DNA of 64,000 nucleotides from Pseudomonas fluorescens (GCF_902497895.1 NZ_CABVHQ010000025.1:20849-84848), one strand, 5' to 3'. Positions 41,099 to 50,175 are shown, counted from the stretch's first letter. Made by a program: numbers and translations. Notes: generated from the sequence alone by a model not told the origin.

Positions 41099-43816
41099 TC
41101 ACGAAGTGACGGCTATCGGTTGGGCAGTAGCAGCCAACAGACGCTTGATTTCCGGTACGCAGGAGCCGCATTGAGTGCCGCAGCCCAGTTCTTGTTTCAA
41201 GCCGTTGAGATCCAGCCCGCGGCGGATGCCGGCGCAGACCGCGGTTTGGCTGACGTTTTTGCAGTTGCACAGGGTTTTGTTGGCGGACGGGTCGCTGGTC
41301 GCGCTACCTGGCGGGGTGCTCAGTGGGGCCAGCAGCCAGCGGCGCAATTGTTCGTCGGCCGTGCCCTCTAACCACAGGCTTTGCAGCCAATGGCGGGCGA
41401 GGGTTTCACCGGCCAGACGGATGGCAGTGATGCGTCCGCTTTCGATCCGCACTCGCTTGCCAATGGAGCGTCGTGGGTCGTCATAGGCCAGTACTGGTCC
41501 TTCGTTAAGCCCCAGCTGTTGGTCAATGTCCTTGAGCAACTGCGGATCAGGTGCCTCGGCGCTGGCAGCGCGTATCAGCAGCGCCGGACGCTCGCGGCCG
41601 GTCAGGCTCAGGCTGACGTAGGTAAAGCCCTCACAGAGCGGTCGCAGGGCCTCGAAATGCTCCTGCACGTTGCCTTCGATCAAGGCAAACAGCTGCCAGG
41701 GCAACTGCACCGGTTCGATGCGCACGCCACTGTGTTTGAGTTCCGGTTGTTTCGACAGCGGGTCGAATGCCGGTTGGGTGATGGTGTTGATGCCACCCTT
41801 GAGGAAACGATCGCCCCAGTGCATCGGCAGGAAGGCTTGGCCAGGGCGGACGCTGTCATCGCTACCCACCGCAACGATCACGTTGCCGCGACGGCTTTTC
41901 AGGCTGACCAGATCGCCGGATTGCAGGCGATGCCGGCGCAATTCGTCGGGGTGCAGGCTCAATACCGCTTCGTTGACGTGGCCGAACAATTGCGCGGCGG
42001 TGCCGGTGCGGCTCATGCCGTGCCATTGGTCGCGCAGGCGACCGGTGATCAGGGTCAGCGGGAAGCGGGCATCGCGCTGTTCCTTGGCGGCGCGGTAGGG
42101 CTCGGCAATAAACCGAGCCCGGCCGCTGGCGGTCGGAAAAATCCCGTCGACGTACAGACGAGGCGTTCCCTCAAGCGCGCCGCCGGGGAAGGGCCATTGC
42201 TGCGGACCGAGCTGGTCGAGCAGGGTGTGGCTGATGCCGGACAGGTCGAGGTCACGGTCGCGGGTCAGCGCTTTGTATTCGTCGAAGACCTGTGCCGGAT
42301 CGTTGAACGCAAACAGGCTGGGTTGGCCCGGGCGCAGACGTTGTTCCAGGCGTTGAGCGAAATCCACGGTGATGGCCCAGTCCGCCCGTGCTTCGCCGGG
42401 TGCGGTTATGGCGCGGCGAACGTGGGAAATACGCCGCTCCGAATTGGTCACCGTGCCTTCCTTCTCGCCCCAACTGGCGGCGGGCAGCAGCAGGTCGGCG
42501 AACGGCGCGGTTTCAGTGGTACGGAAGGCTTCCTGCAGCACCACGAACGGGCACGCCTGCAACGCCTCGCGCACCGCATTCTGATCCGGCAGGGATTGTG
42601 CCGGGTTGGTACAGGCGATCCACAGGGCTTTGATCTTGCCGTTGCGCACCTGTTCGAACAGCTCGATGGCGGTCAGCCCAGGGTTTTCCGGCAGCTGCTC
42701 GACACCCCAGTAGCTGGCGACTTCCGCCCGGTGCTCAGGGTTCGCGGCTTCGCGGTGGCCGGGCAGCAGGTTCGACAGGCTGCCGGTTTCGCGACCGCCC
42801 ATGGCATTGGGCTGACCGGTCAGAGAGAAAGGTCCGGCGCCCGGCTTGCCAATTTGCCCGGTGGCCAGGTGCAGGTTGATCAGCGCGCTGTTTTTTGCGC
42901 TGCCGGCGGTGGACTGGTTGAGCCCCATGCACCACAGCGACAGGAAACTGGGCGAGGTGCCGATCCACTCGGCGCATTCCTGCAGTTGCCCGGTGCTGAT
43001 CCCGCACAGTTGCGCGACCATCTGCGGGGTGTAATCACGAACCAGATTTTTCAGTTCAGCCAGGCCTTCGGTGTGGGCCTTGATAAAGTCACGGTCGATC
43101 CAGTCTTCCCACAGCAGCAGATGCAAAATCCCATGGAACAGCGCGACATCGGTCCCGGGCAGAATCGCCAGGTGCAGGTCCGCCAGCTCGCAGGTGTCGG
43201 TGCGCCGCGGGTCGATGACGATGACTTTCATCTGTGGCCGGCGGCTTTTAGCTTCTTCCAGGCGACGAAACAGCACTGGGTGGGCGTAGGCCATGTTACT
43301 GCCGACGATCATCACGCAATCGCTCAGTTCCAGGTCTTCATAACTGCACGGCGGGGCGTCGGCACCGAGGCTGCGTTTGTAGCCGACCACTGCCGAGGAC
43401 ATGCACAGCCGTGAATTGCTGTCGATGTTGTTGGTGCCGACCAGTGCTCGGGCTAGCTTGTTGAAGGCGTAGTAGTCCTCGGTCAGCAGTTGCCCGGAAA
43501 TGTAGAACGCCACGCTGTCCGGGCCGTGCTCGCTGATGGTCTCGGCAAATACATTGACCGCGTGATCCAGGGCGGTATCCCAATCGGTGCGACTGCGGGC
43601 CAGGCCTTTGCCGAGCCGCAGTTCCGGGTACAGCGCCCGTGTCGCGAGGTCGCCGGTCAGGTGCAGGCTCGCGCCTTTGCTGCACAGCTTGCCGAAGTTG
43701 GCCGGGTGCGTCGGGTCGCCGCTGACGCCGAGAATCTGCTCGCCATCATGCTCGATCAACACACCGCAGCCGACCCCGCAGTAACAGCAGGTCGAGGCGG
43801 TCGTCTGGCGGTTCAT
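41099..43816 (-). CDS. nasA: Assimilatory nitrate reductase, molybdopterin catalytic subunit
   Basis: A 905-aa molybdopterin oxidoreductase. The N-terminal [4Fe-4S] motif is CCYCGVGCGVLIEH...FGKLCSKGASL. The middle contains the bis-MGD domains, e.g. RDQWHGMSRTGTAAQLFGH in the C-terminal binding domain. At the extreme C-terminus is a BFD-like [2Fe-2S] domain (TLCNCKNVSQ...GCGTQCGSCVPEIK). It reduces nitrate to nitrite in the cytoplasm. The start overlaps the nirD stop (TGATG). The gene is called nasA or nasC in different Pseudomonas genomes. Confidence 0.93.
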   Translation of the reverse strand: MNRQTTASTCCYCGVGCGVLIEHDGEQILGVSGDPTHPANFGKLCSKGASLHLTGDLATRALYPELRLGKGLARSRTDWDTALDHAVNVFAETISEHGPDSVAFYISGQLLTEDYYAFNKLARALVGTNNIDSNSRLCMSSAVVGYKRSLGADAPPCSYEDLELSDCVMIVGSNMAYAHPVLFRRLEEAKSRRPQMKVIVIDPRRTDTCELADLHLAILPGTDVALFHGILHLLLWEDWIDRDFIKAHTEGLAELKNLVRDYTPQMVAQLCGISTGQLQECAEWIGTSPSFLSLWCMGLNQSTAGSAKNSALINLHLATGQIGKPGAGPFSLTGQPNAMGGRETGSLSNLLPGHREAANPEHRAEVASYWGVEQLPENPGLTAIELFEQVRNGKIKALWIACTNPAQSLPDQNAVREALQACPFVVLQEAFRTTETAPFADLLLPAASWGEKEGTVTNSERRISHVRRAITAPGEARADWAITVDFAQRLEQRLRPGQPSLFAFNDPAQVFDEYKALTRDRDLDLSGISHTLLDQLGPQQWPFPGGALEGTPRLYVDGIFPTASGRARFIAEPYRAAKEQRDARFPLTLITGRLRDQWHGMSRTGTAAQLFGHVNEAVLSLHPDELRRHRLQSGDLVSLKSRRGNVIVAVGSDDSVRPGQAFLPMHWGDRFLKGGINTITQPAFDPLSKQPELKHSGVRIEPVQLPWQLFALIEGNVQEHFEALRPLCEGFTYVSLSLTGRERPALLIRAASAEAPDPQLLKDIDQQLGLNEGPVLAYDDPRRSIGKRVRIESGRITAIRLAGETLARHWLQSLWLEGTADEQLRRWLLAPLSTPPGSATSDPSANKTLCNCKNVSQTAVCAGIRRGLDLNGLKQELGCGTQCGSCVPEIKRLLAATAQPIAVTS

Positions 43817-44133
43817 CAGACTGCATCCCGTAGTGCCAGCATGACCCGGCCATTCTCAACCCGGGCCTGATGATGGTGAGCGCAACCAATGTCCGGGGCC
43901 TGGGCTTCGCCGGATTCGAGATCGATCTGCCAATTGTGCAGCGGGCAGGCGACCCGCTTGCCGTAGATCAGGCCTTGAGAGAGCGGGCCGCCCTTGTGCG
44001 GGCAGCGGTCATCCAGCGCGAAAACCTCGTCATCACTTGTGCGAAAGATCGCTATATCGCCTTTCGGGCCGCGAATGACCCGCGAGCCGAGGGCATTGAT
44101 TTCTTCCAGGGCGCAGATATCCAGCCAGTTCAT
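43816..44133 (-). CDS. nirD: NirD, assimilatory nitrite reductase small subunit
   Basis: A 105-aa Rieske-type protein with CPHKGGPLS (Cys, His) and CPLHNWQID (Cys, His), the two ligand pairs of a Rieske-like fold. The start ATG overlaps the nirB stop as ATGA; the open frame upstream lies inside nirB. It partners NirB in reducing nitrite to ammonium with NADH. Confidence 0.94.
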   Translation of the reverse strand: MNWLDICALEEINALGSRVIRGPKGDIAIFRTSDDEVFALDDRCPHKGGPLSQGLIYGKRVACPLHNWQIDLESGEAQAPDIGCAHHHQARVENGRVMLALRDAV

Positions 44134-46583
44134 GCCAGCACCTCCAGCTGTTTCACCACGATGGTGTCGAACTCTTTTTTCAGCAGCGGCTGTTCCAGAC
44201 GCTCCTTCCACGGGTCCTGTTCGAACGACAGGGAAAATTGCAGGCGCTCATTGAGGGCCTTGCGCCGTACCGGATCTTCCAGCACGGCTTTCTTGATGTG
44301 CTCCATGCCGACCCGTTGCAGGTAGTGCACGGTACGTTCCAGGTAGAAGGCTTCTTCGCGATACAGTTGCAGGAAGGCGCCGTTGTACTCGCGCACTTCT
44401 TCGGCGGTTTTCAGCTTGACGAAGAACTCCGCTACCTCGGTCTTGATCCCGCCGTTGCCGCCGATGTACATCTCCCAGCCGGAGTCCACGCCGATGATGC
44501 CGACGTCCTTGATCCCGGCTTCCGAGCAGTTGCGCGGGCAACCGGAGACGGCCAGCTTGACCTTGTGCGGCGACCACATGTTGAACAGGTCATGTTCCAG
44601 CTCGATCCCCAATTGGGTGGAGTTCTGCGTGCCGAAGCGGCAGAACTCGCTGCCGACGCAGGTCTTCACGGTGCGAATGGATTTGCCATAGGCGTGGCCG
44701 GATGGCATGTCGAGGTCTTTCCAGACACCCGGCAAATCGTCCTTCTTGATCCCCAGCAAGTCGATGCGCTGGCCGCCGGTGACCTTGACCATCGGTACGT
44801 TGTACTTGTCGGCCACGTCGGCAATGCGCCGCAGTTCGGAGGGATTGGTCACACCACCCCACATCCGCGGGACTACAGAATAAGTGCCGTCTTTCTGGAT
44901 GTTGGCGTGGGCCCGCTCGTTGATCAGGCGCGACTGCGGGTCATCCTTGGCTTCGCCCGGCCAGGTGGAAATCAGGTAATAGTTCAGCGCCGGACGGCAG
45001 GTCGCGCAGCCGTTCGGGGTGCGCCAGTTCAGGTAGCTCATGGTCCCGGCAATCGTCAGCAGGTGCTGGTCGCGGATCGCCTGGCGGATCTGCCCGTGGT
45101 TGAGGTCGCTGCAACCGCAGATGGCTTTTTCACTTTTCGGTTTGACGTCCGCCGCGCCGCCGACGGTGTTGATCAGGATCTGCTCCACCAGGCCGGCGCA
45201 GGAACCGCAGGAACTGGCGGCCTTGGTGTGCTTCTTGACGTCGTCGACGCTGAACAGGCCGTGTTCCTGAATCGCCTTGACGATGGTGCCTTTGCACACG
45301 CCGTTGCAGCCGCAGACTTCAGCTGTGTCGGCCATGCTCATGGCTTTGTCCTGGCCTTGGTGGCCGACGTCACCGAGGGCGTTTTCGCCGAACATCAGGT
45401 GGTCGCGGATTTCGCCGATGCCGTGGTTCTCGCGGATCTGCCGGAAGTACCAGCCGCCGTCGGCGGTGTCGCCGTACAGGCAGGCACCGACCAGCACGTC
45501 ATCCTTGATCACCAGCTTCTTGTAGACCCCACCGATGGGATCGGAAAGGGTGATGGTTTCGGTGCCTTCGCCACCCATGAAGTCGCCGGCGGAGAACAGG
45601 TCGATACCGGTGACTTTCAATTTGGTCGAAGTCACCGAGCCCTTGTAAGTAGCGAAGCCCAGTTGCGCGAGGTGGTTGGCGCAGACCTTGGCCTGTTCGA
45701 ACAGTGGCGCGACCAGACCGTAGGCGATACCGCGATGGCTGGCGCATTCGCCGATTGCATAGATGCGCGGGTCGTAGGTTTGCAGGGTGTCATTGACCAG
45801 GATCCCGCGGTTGCAGGGAATACCGGATTTTTCCGCGAGTTCGGTGTTCGGGCGGATGCCGGCGGCCATCACCACCAGGTCAGCGGGGATGACATCGCCA
45901 TTCTTGAATTGCACCGAGCCGACCCGACCGTTGCCAGCGTCGTGCAAGGCCTGGGTCTGTTCGCACAGGCGAAAGTTCAGGCCGCGGCCTTCCAGGGCGC
46001 TTTGCAGCAGTTCGCCGCTGGTTTTGTCCAGTTGCCGCTCCAGCAGCCATTCGCCGATGTGCACCACGGTCACGTGCATGCCGCGCAGCATCAGGCCGTT
46101 GGCGGCTTCCAGACCGAGCAGTCCGCCACCGATGACCACTGCGTGCTTGTGGGTCTTGGCGGTGTCGATCATCGCCTGGGTGTCGGCGATGTCGCGGTAG
46201 CCGATTACGCCCTGCAAGGTATTGCCTGGAATCGGCAGAATGAAGGGTGTCGAGCCGGTGGCGATCAACAGGCGGTCGTATTCGGCCTCGCTGCCGTCTT
46301 CGGCGATCACTCGGCGTTTGACCCGGTCGATCTCGACCACTTTGCGGTTGAGCAGCAGCTTGATGTTGTTTTCCAGGTACCAGCTCAGGTCGTTGAGCAC
46401 GATCTCTTCGAAGGTCTGCTCACCGGCCAGTACCGGCGACAGCAGGATGCGGTTGTAGTTGGTATGGGGTTCGGCGCCGAAGACCGTGATGTCGTACAGC
46501 TCGTTACTCAGCTTGAGCAGCTCTTCCAGGGTGCGAACCCCGGCCATGCCGTTGCCGATCATCACCAGTTTGAGTTTTTTCAT
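44130..46583 (-). CDS. nirB: NirB, assimilatory nitrite reductase large subunit
   Basis: An 817-aa protein. The N-terminal FAD/NAD domain is VMIGNGMAGVRTLEELL and IGGGLLGLEAANGL. BFD-like [2Fe-2S] segments follow (VCGCNGVCKGTI, CGSCAGLVEQI, ICGCSDLNHGQIRQAI). The C-terminal siroheme/[4Fe-4S] domain has GSEFCRFGTQNS and SGCPRNCSEAG. The ATG at 46583 follows GGAG; the frame upstream runs into the leader and is not coding. It begins the nirB-nirD-nasA-cobA operon, and its leader has NasT-type hairpins. Confidence 0.95.
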   Translation of the reverse strand: MKKLKLVMIGNGMAGVRTLEELLKLSNELYDITVFGAEPHTNYNRILLSPVLAGEQTFEEIVLNDLSWYLENNIKLLLNRKVVEIDRVKRRVIAEDGSEAEYDRLLIATGSTPFILPIPGNTLQGVIGYRDIADTQAMIDTAKTHKHAVVIGGGLLGLEAANGLMLRGMHVTVVHIGEWLLERQLDKTSGELLQSALEGRGLNFRLCEQTQALHDAGNGRVGSVQFKNGDVIPADLVVMAAGIRPNTELAEKSGIPCNRGILVNDTLQTYDPRIYAIGECASHRGIAYGLVAPLFEQAKVCANHLAQLGFATYKGSVTSTKLKVTGIDLFSAGDFMGGEGTETITLSDPIGGVYKKLVIKDDVLVGACLYGDTADGGWYFRQIRENHGIGEIRDHLMFGENALGDVGHQGQDKAMSMADTAEVCGCNGVCKGTIVKAIQEHGLFSVDDVKKHTKAASSCGSCAGLVEQILINTVGGAADVKPKSEKAICGCSDLNHGQIRQAIRDQHLLTIAGTMSYLNWRTPNGCATCRPALNYYLISTWPGEAKDDPQSRLINERAHANIQKDGTYSVVPRMWGGVTNPSELRRIADVADKYNVPMVKVTGGQRIDLLGIKKDDLPGVWKDLDMPSGHAYGKSIRTVKTCVGSEFCRFGTQNSTQLGIELEHDLFNMWSPHKVKLAVSGCPRNCSEAGIKDVGIIGVDSGWEMYIGGNGGIKTEVAEFFVKLKTAEEVREYNGAFLQLYREEAFYLERTVHYLQRVGMEHIKKAVLEDPVRRKALNERLQFSLSFEQDPWKERLEQPLLKKEFDTIVVKQLEVLA

Positions 46584-46653
46584 AAGGATCTCCGGTGAGC
46601 TCAGGCCTGCCTTATCAGGGCGGTCAGGCTGGCTCGACAAATTCTGCGCAAAC

Positions 46654-46694
46654 AAAAAAAGGCATCCCGCTAGTTGACTAGCGAGGACGCCTTT
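46654..46694 (-). terminator. Leader terminator of the nirB operon
   Basis: On the minus strand AAAGGCGTCCTCGCTAGT pairs with ACTAGCGGGATGCCTTT across a 2-nt tip (perfect CGCTAGT/ACTAGCG core at 46668-46683), followed by a run of seven U. It lies 71 nt before nirB, after the promoter, so it acts as an attenuator. Its left arm overlaps the second hexaloop hairpin. Confidence 0.85.
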
Positions 46695-46717
46695 GTCCTG
46701 ATCCCGTTCTCTCGGGA
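46684..46717 (-). promoter_or_regulatory. Dual-hexaloop antiterminator (NasT/ANTAR target) of nirB
   Basis: On the minus strand the first hairpin is TCCCG-AGAGAA-CGGGA (46702-46717) and the second is AGGAC-AAAGGC-GTCCT (46684-46699). Both loops are six nt with A at position 1 and G at position 4, the known ANTAR recognition pattern, and only 2 nt separate the stems. The second stem uses the left arm of the terminator, so NasT binding and termination are mutually exclusive. Confidence 0.85.
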
Positions 46718-46768
46718 AGCGCACCCTTCGTCGTTGAAGGCTGGGCTTTATGTCTGTTGCAGAAGGTA

Positions 46769-46786
46769 ATGCAGTGGTTGTGCCAA
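46769..46786 (-). promoter_or_regulatory. Sigma-54 promoter of nirB
   Basis: On the minus strand TTGGCACAACCACTGCAT carries GG and GC elements exactly 12 nt apart, as in the -24/-12 consensus TGGCAC-N5-TTGCA. The start of transcription would be near 46759, about 40 nt before the first antiterminator hairpin. A half-site TTGCACCA for NtrC lies near 46849. This, the leader hairpins and the REPIN account for 46584-47041. Confidence 0.75.
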
Positions 46787-46897
46787 GTTTGGCGAAGGGG
46801 CGGTTTTATTGGGGTTTTAGGTTGAAAGATTTGTCCGGAAGGGATTTTTTGCACCAATTCAATGCGTGTTGCCCGCATTTGGCGCGATGCAAATCCC

Positions 46898-47029
46898 GTA
46901 GCAGCTGCCGAAGGCTGCGTCCGGCCGCGAAGCGGTCGTAAAAAGGCCATGCCGCATTTTTGGCAAAAGATTGAGTCGCCTGGATTACGACCGCTCCGCG
47001 GCCGGACGCAGGCTTCGCCAGCTGCTACG
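46898..47029. repeat. REPIN, 'GTAGCAGCTGCCGAAGGCTGCGTCCGGC' family
   Basis: Inverted arms from GTAGCAGCTGCCGAAGG (46898) to CCAGCTGCTAC (ending 47028), the same family as 30454-30585. It sits between the kinase gene and the nirB promoter. Confidence 0.88.
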
Positions 47030-47041
47030 GAAAGCGCGTGC

Positions 47042-48712
47042 TCAACCGTGGAATAGCAAAAAAAGCAGCACCAGATTGATCAACAACGACACCAGCGCCA
47101 ACGTCCGCCAAACCTTCAGCGGCTCTCGCTCCAGCAGCGGCCTGGGCCGCACACTCAAACTGCGGCGTTCGCCCTGTTCCAGCAGCAGCAACCATTCCTC
47201 GGCAGTTTCAAAGCGTTGCGCCGGATCGGCGGCAACCGAACGTTCCAGGCTTTGCGCCAGCCAGTCCGGCAGGTCCGGTCGATAGCGACTGGCGCTGACG
47301 GGCAGGCCGAAACGCGGCCGTTGAAAGGCTTCGATTTCTCCATAGGGATAATGGCCAGTGAGCAGGAAATACAGGGTCACGCCCACCGCATACAGATCCT
47401 GTTGCGCCGTTGGCGCATCACCGTTGAAGGCTTCCGGAGCAATGTAGCTCGGAGTTCCCGGCAGCAAATGCGCCTGGTCTTCCGAAAGTCCGGGGCAATA
47501 CGCCAGACCGAAATCCAGCAAGCGCAATTCCCCGTCGTCACTCAACAACAGGTTTTCCGGTTTGATATCGCGGTGCAGGATCTGCCGTCGATGCAGCATG
47601 CCCACCGCCCGCAGCAGCCGTTCAGCCAGTTCCTGCCATTGCGCCAGGGGCAGCGGACCGCTTTGTGCGAATAACTCGGCCAGGGTCGAGCCCGGGTATT
47701 GGCGCATCACGTAGTACAGATGCTGACGCTGACTGGCGGCATGCACTTCGGGGAAATGTCGGCCGGCGACTCGCCGCAGAAACCATTCCTCCGACAACAG
47801 GCCTTGCCCGGCCTGGGTGTCGTCATGCAGGTGCGCGGGCAGAGTCTTCAGTAGCCAGAGTTGCTGCTGGGCATCACGAACGCGGTAGAGCAGGGACTGC
47901 TGGCTCTGGCCGAGCAACGTCTCGACCTGCCAGCCTTCGAACCACTGGCCGGGCTTGAGCGTCGGTGGCAACGGCCATTGCTGCAAATGGATCAACGCAT
48001 CGCCGATGGTTGCCTCGCCGAGGGCGTCGACCCGGACCAGCAAGGCGCTGGCATTGTCCTGGCTGCCCGCCAGGTGCGCGGCATTGACTAGCGTCTGCGC
48101 GGCGCTGTCGAGATCGGGCTGATCGCGCAGGATCGCGCTGATCGCCGTGTCGCCGAGCACCGCCCAGATGCCGTCGCTGAGCATGACGAAGCTCTCGCCT
48201 AAACGCAGTTCACTGTCGAGAAAGTCCAGCACCAGGTGCTGATCCAGGCCCAGTGCGCGCTTGAGCACATGCTGCATGCCCGGTTGTTCCCAGACATGAT
48301 CCTCGGTGATGCGCTGCAACGTTCCCTCGCACCAGCGATAGACCCGACAATCGCCGACATGCGCCAGGGTGAAGCGCTGCCCCCGTAGCACCAGTGCGCT
48401 GACGGTGGTCAGCAAGGGCAGTCCGCCACCGTTGGCCTGCAGCCAGCGATTCTGTGCCAGCAACAACCGGTCCAGGGCCTGTGCCACCCCCCAGGTTTCC
48501 GGCGTGGAGTAGTAGTCCAGAGCCAGTGCCTGCAAGGTCGAACGAGCGGCGAGGCCGCCGTCGGCACACTGGCTGACGCCGTCAGCGATGGCGAACAGAT
48601 AACCCTTGCTGGCAGCCAGCGCCGGGGTTGGCGTGACCAGGCGCAGGGCGTCCTGGTTTTCCTCCCGCGGACCGATGGCGCTGGCTTGGGCAAAGCTCAG
48701 TTGCAGGCTCAT
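47042..48712 (-). CDS. PP2C phosphatase-Ser/Thr kinase fusion of the nas locus
   Basis: A 556-aa protein. A PP2C-type phosphatase domain covers about residues 1-240: DGVSQCADGGLAARS, VGDCRVYRW and LSDGIWAVLGD provide metal-binding Asp residues. A eukaryotic-type kinase domain covers about 255-515: HRDIKPENLLL, LLDFGLAYCPG and GTPSYIAPEAF. A single membrane helix lies at the C-terminus (LALVSLLINLVLLFLLF). It starts 7 nt after the nitrate transporter gene, the arrangement of PA1782-PA1783. Its role in nitrate use is not established to my knowledge; it may tune the transporter or reductases. Confidence 0.92.
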   Translation of the reverse strand: MSLQLSFAQASAIGPREENQDALRLVTPTPALAASKGYLFAIADGVSQCADGGLAARSTLQALALDYYSTPETWGVAQALDRLLLAQNRWLQANGGGLPLLTTVSALVLRGQRFTLAHVGDCRVYRWCEGTLQRITEDHVWEQPGMQHVLKRALGLDQHLVLDFLDSELRLGESFVMLSDGIWAVLGDTAISAILRDQPDLDSAAQTLVNAAHLAGSQDNASALLVRVDALGEATIGDALIHLQQWPLPPTLKPGQWFEGWQVETLLGQSQQSLLYRVRDAQQQLWLLKTLPAHLHDDTQAGQGLLSEEWFLRRVAGRHFPEVHAASQRQHLYYVMRQYPGSTLAELFAQSGPLPLAQWQELAERLLRAVGMLHRRQILHRDIKPENLLLSDDGELRLLDFGLAYCPGLSEDQAHLLPGTPSYIAPEAFNGDAPTAQQDLYAVGVTLYFLLTGHYPYGEIEAFQRPRFGLPVSASRYRPDLPDWLAQSLERSVAADPAQRFETAEEWLLLLEQGERRSLSVRPRPLLEREPLKVWRTLALVSLLINLVLLFLLFHG

Positions 48713-48719
48713 TGAGTAC

Positions 48720-49931
48720 TCAGACCCGAGCAGCGGTCACAGCTGCCGAACCCCAGGTGGTTCTCCAGCGACGCTTGACGCCGTGCAGGCCGAACCAGGC
48801 CAGTACGCCGAGGCTGGCGAACAACCAGAGGGCCAGCTGATAGCTGCCGGTGCTTTGTTTGATTGCACCCATACCGGCCGCCAGAGCGAAGCCGCCGATG
48901 CCGCCAGCCATGCCGATCAGGCCGGTCATCACGCCGATCTCCCGACGGAAACGCTGCGGTACCAACTGGAAGACCGCGCCATTACCGGCACCCAGACCCA
49001 GCATGGTGCAGACGAACAGGGCGAGAGCGGCGTAGGAACTCGGCAGGTTGAAGCCCACCGCGGTAATGCAGATCGCCGCGATGGTGTACATGCCGAGCAA
49101 GGTGCGGATGCCACCAAAGCGATCGGCCAGGGCGCCACCCAGCGGACGCATCAGGCTGCCACCGAAGACGCAGGCGGCGGTGTAGTAGCCAGCGGTCACC
49201 GGGCTCAGGCCATATTGGTCGTTGAAGTAGCCAGGCAGGGAGCTGGCCAGGCCGATAAAGCCGCCGAAGGTCACGCTGTAGAAGAACATGAACCACCAGC
49301 TGTCTCGGTCGCCCAACGCCTTGAAGTAGTCAGACATGGACTTGGCTTTTGGTCGCTCTGGAGCGTTTTTCGCCAGCCAGGCAAAGACGATCAGGGTCAG
49401 GATCAGCGGGATCAGCGCGAAACCGAATACATTGCTCCAGCCAAATGCGGCGGCCATCACCGGGGCGATCAGCGCGGCGAGGACCGTGCCGGAGTTACCC
49501 GCACCGGCAATGCCCATGGCCTTGCCTTGATGCTGCGGTGGATACCATTGCGAGGCCAGGGGCAGGGCGACCGCGAACGAAGCGCCAGCCACGCCGAGAA
49601 ACAGCCCGAGCACCAAGGCTTGCTCGTAGCTGTGAATGCCCAGCTTCCAGGCGCCGAACAGCGCGCAGATGACGATCACCTGGCCGATCAGTCCAGCGGT
49701 TTTGGGGGACAGGCGATCAGCCAGCAAGCCCATAAAAAAGCGCAGGATGGCACCGGCCAGAATCGGCGTGGCCACTACCATGCCGCGTTGCTGGGTGGTC
49801 AGTTGCAGGTCCGTGGCGATCTGCACCGCCAAAGGGCCGAGCAAGTACCAGACCATAAAGCTCAGGTCGAAATAGAGGAAGGCCGCGAACAATGTCGGGG
49901 TATTGCCGGATTTCCAGAAGCTTGAATTCAT
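48720..49931 (-). CDS. MFS nitrate transporter (NarK/NasA type)
   Basis: A 403-aa major facilitator with about 12 helices. It shows the nitrate/nitrite porter signatures, including GVAGASFAVALPLASQWYPP and GAGNSGTVLAALIAP in the Gly-rich nitrate motif regions. The ATG at 49931 has GAGGTG 7 nt upstream; an in-frame ATG 48 nt earlier lacks one. It brings nitrate in for assimilation and heads a two-gene operon with the kinase fusion. Its leader carries a second NasT-like element. It is often called nasA in P. aeruginosa (PA1783); no symbol is given here to avoid a clash with the reductase. Confidence 0.9.
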   Translation of the reverse strand: MNSSFWKSGNTPTLFAAFLYFDLSFMVWYLLGPLAVQIATDLQLTTQQRGMVVATPILAGAILRFFMGLLADRLSPKTAGLIGQVIVICALFGAWKLGIHSYEQALVLGLFLGVAGASFAVALPLASQWYPPQHQGKAMGIAGAGNSGTVLAALIAPVMAAAFGWSNVFGFALIPLILTLIVFAWLAKNAPERPKAKSMSDYFKALGDRDSWWFMFFYSVTFGGFIGLASSLPGYFNDQYGLSPVTAGYYTAACVFGGSLMRPLGGALADRFGGIRTLLGMYTIAAICITAVGFNLPSSYAALALFVCTMLGLGAGNGAVFQLVPQRFRREIGVMTGLIGMAGGIGGFALAAGMGAIKQSTGSYQLALWLFASLGVLAWFGLHGVKRRWRTTWGSAAVTAARV

Positions 49932-50031
49932 CGCGCACCTCAGCTGTAAAGAGTCTCGAAAGGAGTCATGAGCTTTCATGTGGAGTGCCCTAAAGGCCGC
50001 ACCACCGGCCCCGTGCTATGGGGCCAAAAAC

Positions 50032-50068
50032 GAAAAAAACGCCGCAACCCGATTCGCTGCGTGGGCGA
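50032..50068 (-). terminator. Leader terminator of the nitrate transporter operon
   Basis: On the minus strand CGCC...GCAGCG...CGGGTTGC-GGCG (bulged stem, 50040-50067) is followed by a seven-U run (50033-50039). It lies about 100 nt before the transporter gene. A second GGCCCC/GGGGCC stem (50007-50025) follows without a U-run. Confidence 0.6.
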
Positions 50069-50078
50069 GTAGGATGTG

Positions 50079-50118
50079 CGACGTCTTTGTCGTAGGTGGG
50101 GCAACCGCCGTTGGTTAC
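50079..50118 (-). promoter_or_regulatory. Dual-hexaloop NasT-type element of the nitrate transporter leader
   Basis: On the minus strand hairpin 1 is GTAACC-AACGGC-GGTTGC (50101-50118) and hairpin 2 is CGAC-AAAGAC-GTCG (50079-50092). Both have six-nt loops with A1 and G4, as in ANTAR targets. The linker is 8 nt, longer than in the nirB leader, and hairpin 2 does not directly share bases with the terminator, so the switching mechanism is less clear. Confidence 0.65.
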
Positions 50119-50132
50119 CTGTATGGATTGAT

Positions 50133-50150
50133 TTGCAAGAGCCGCGCCAG
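50133..50150 (-). promoter_or_regulatory. Sigma-54 promoter of the nitrate transporter operon
   Basis: On the minus strand CTGGCGCGGCTCTTGCAA has GG and GC 12 nt apart. Transcription would start near 50123, immediately before the first hexaloop hairpin, so the RNA would begin with the NasT target. Confidence 0.72.
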
Positions 50151-50175
50151 AGTTTGATTTTTTGGGTGTGGACCG

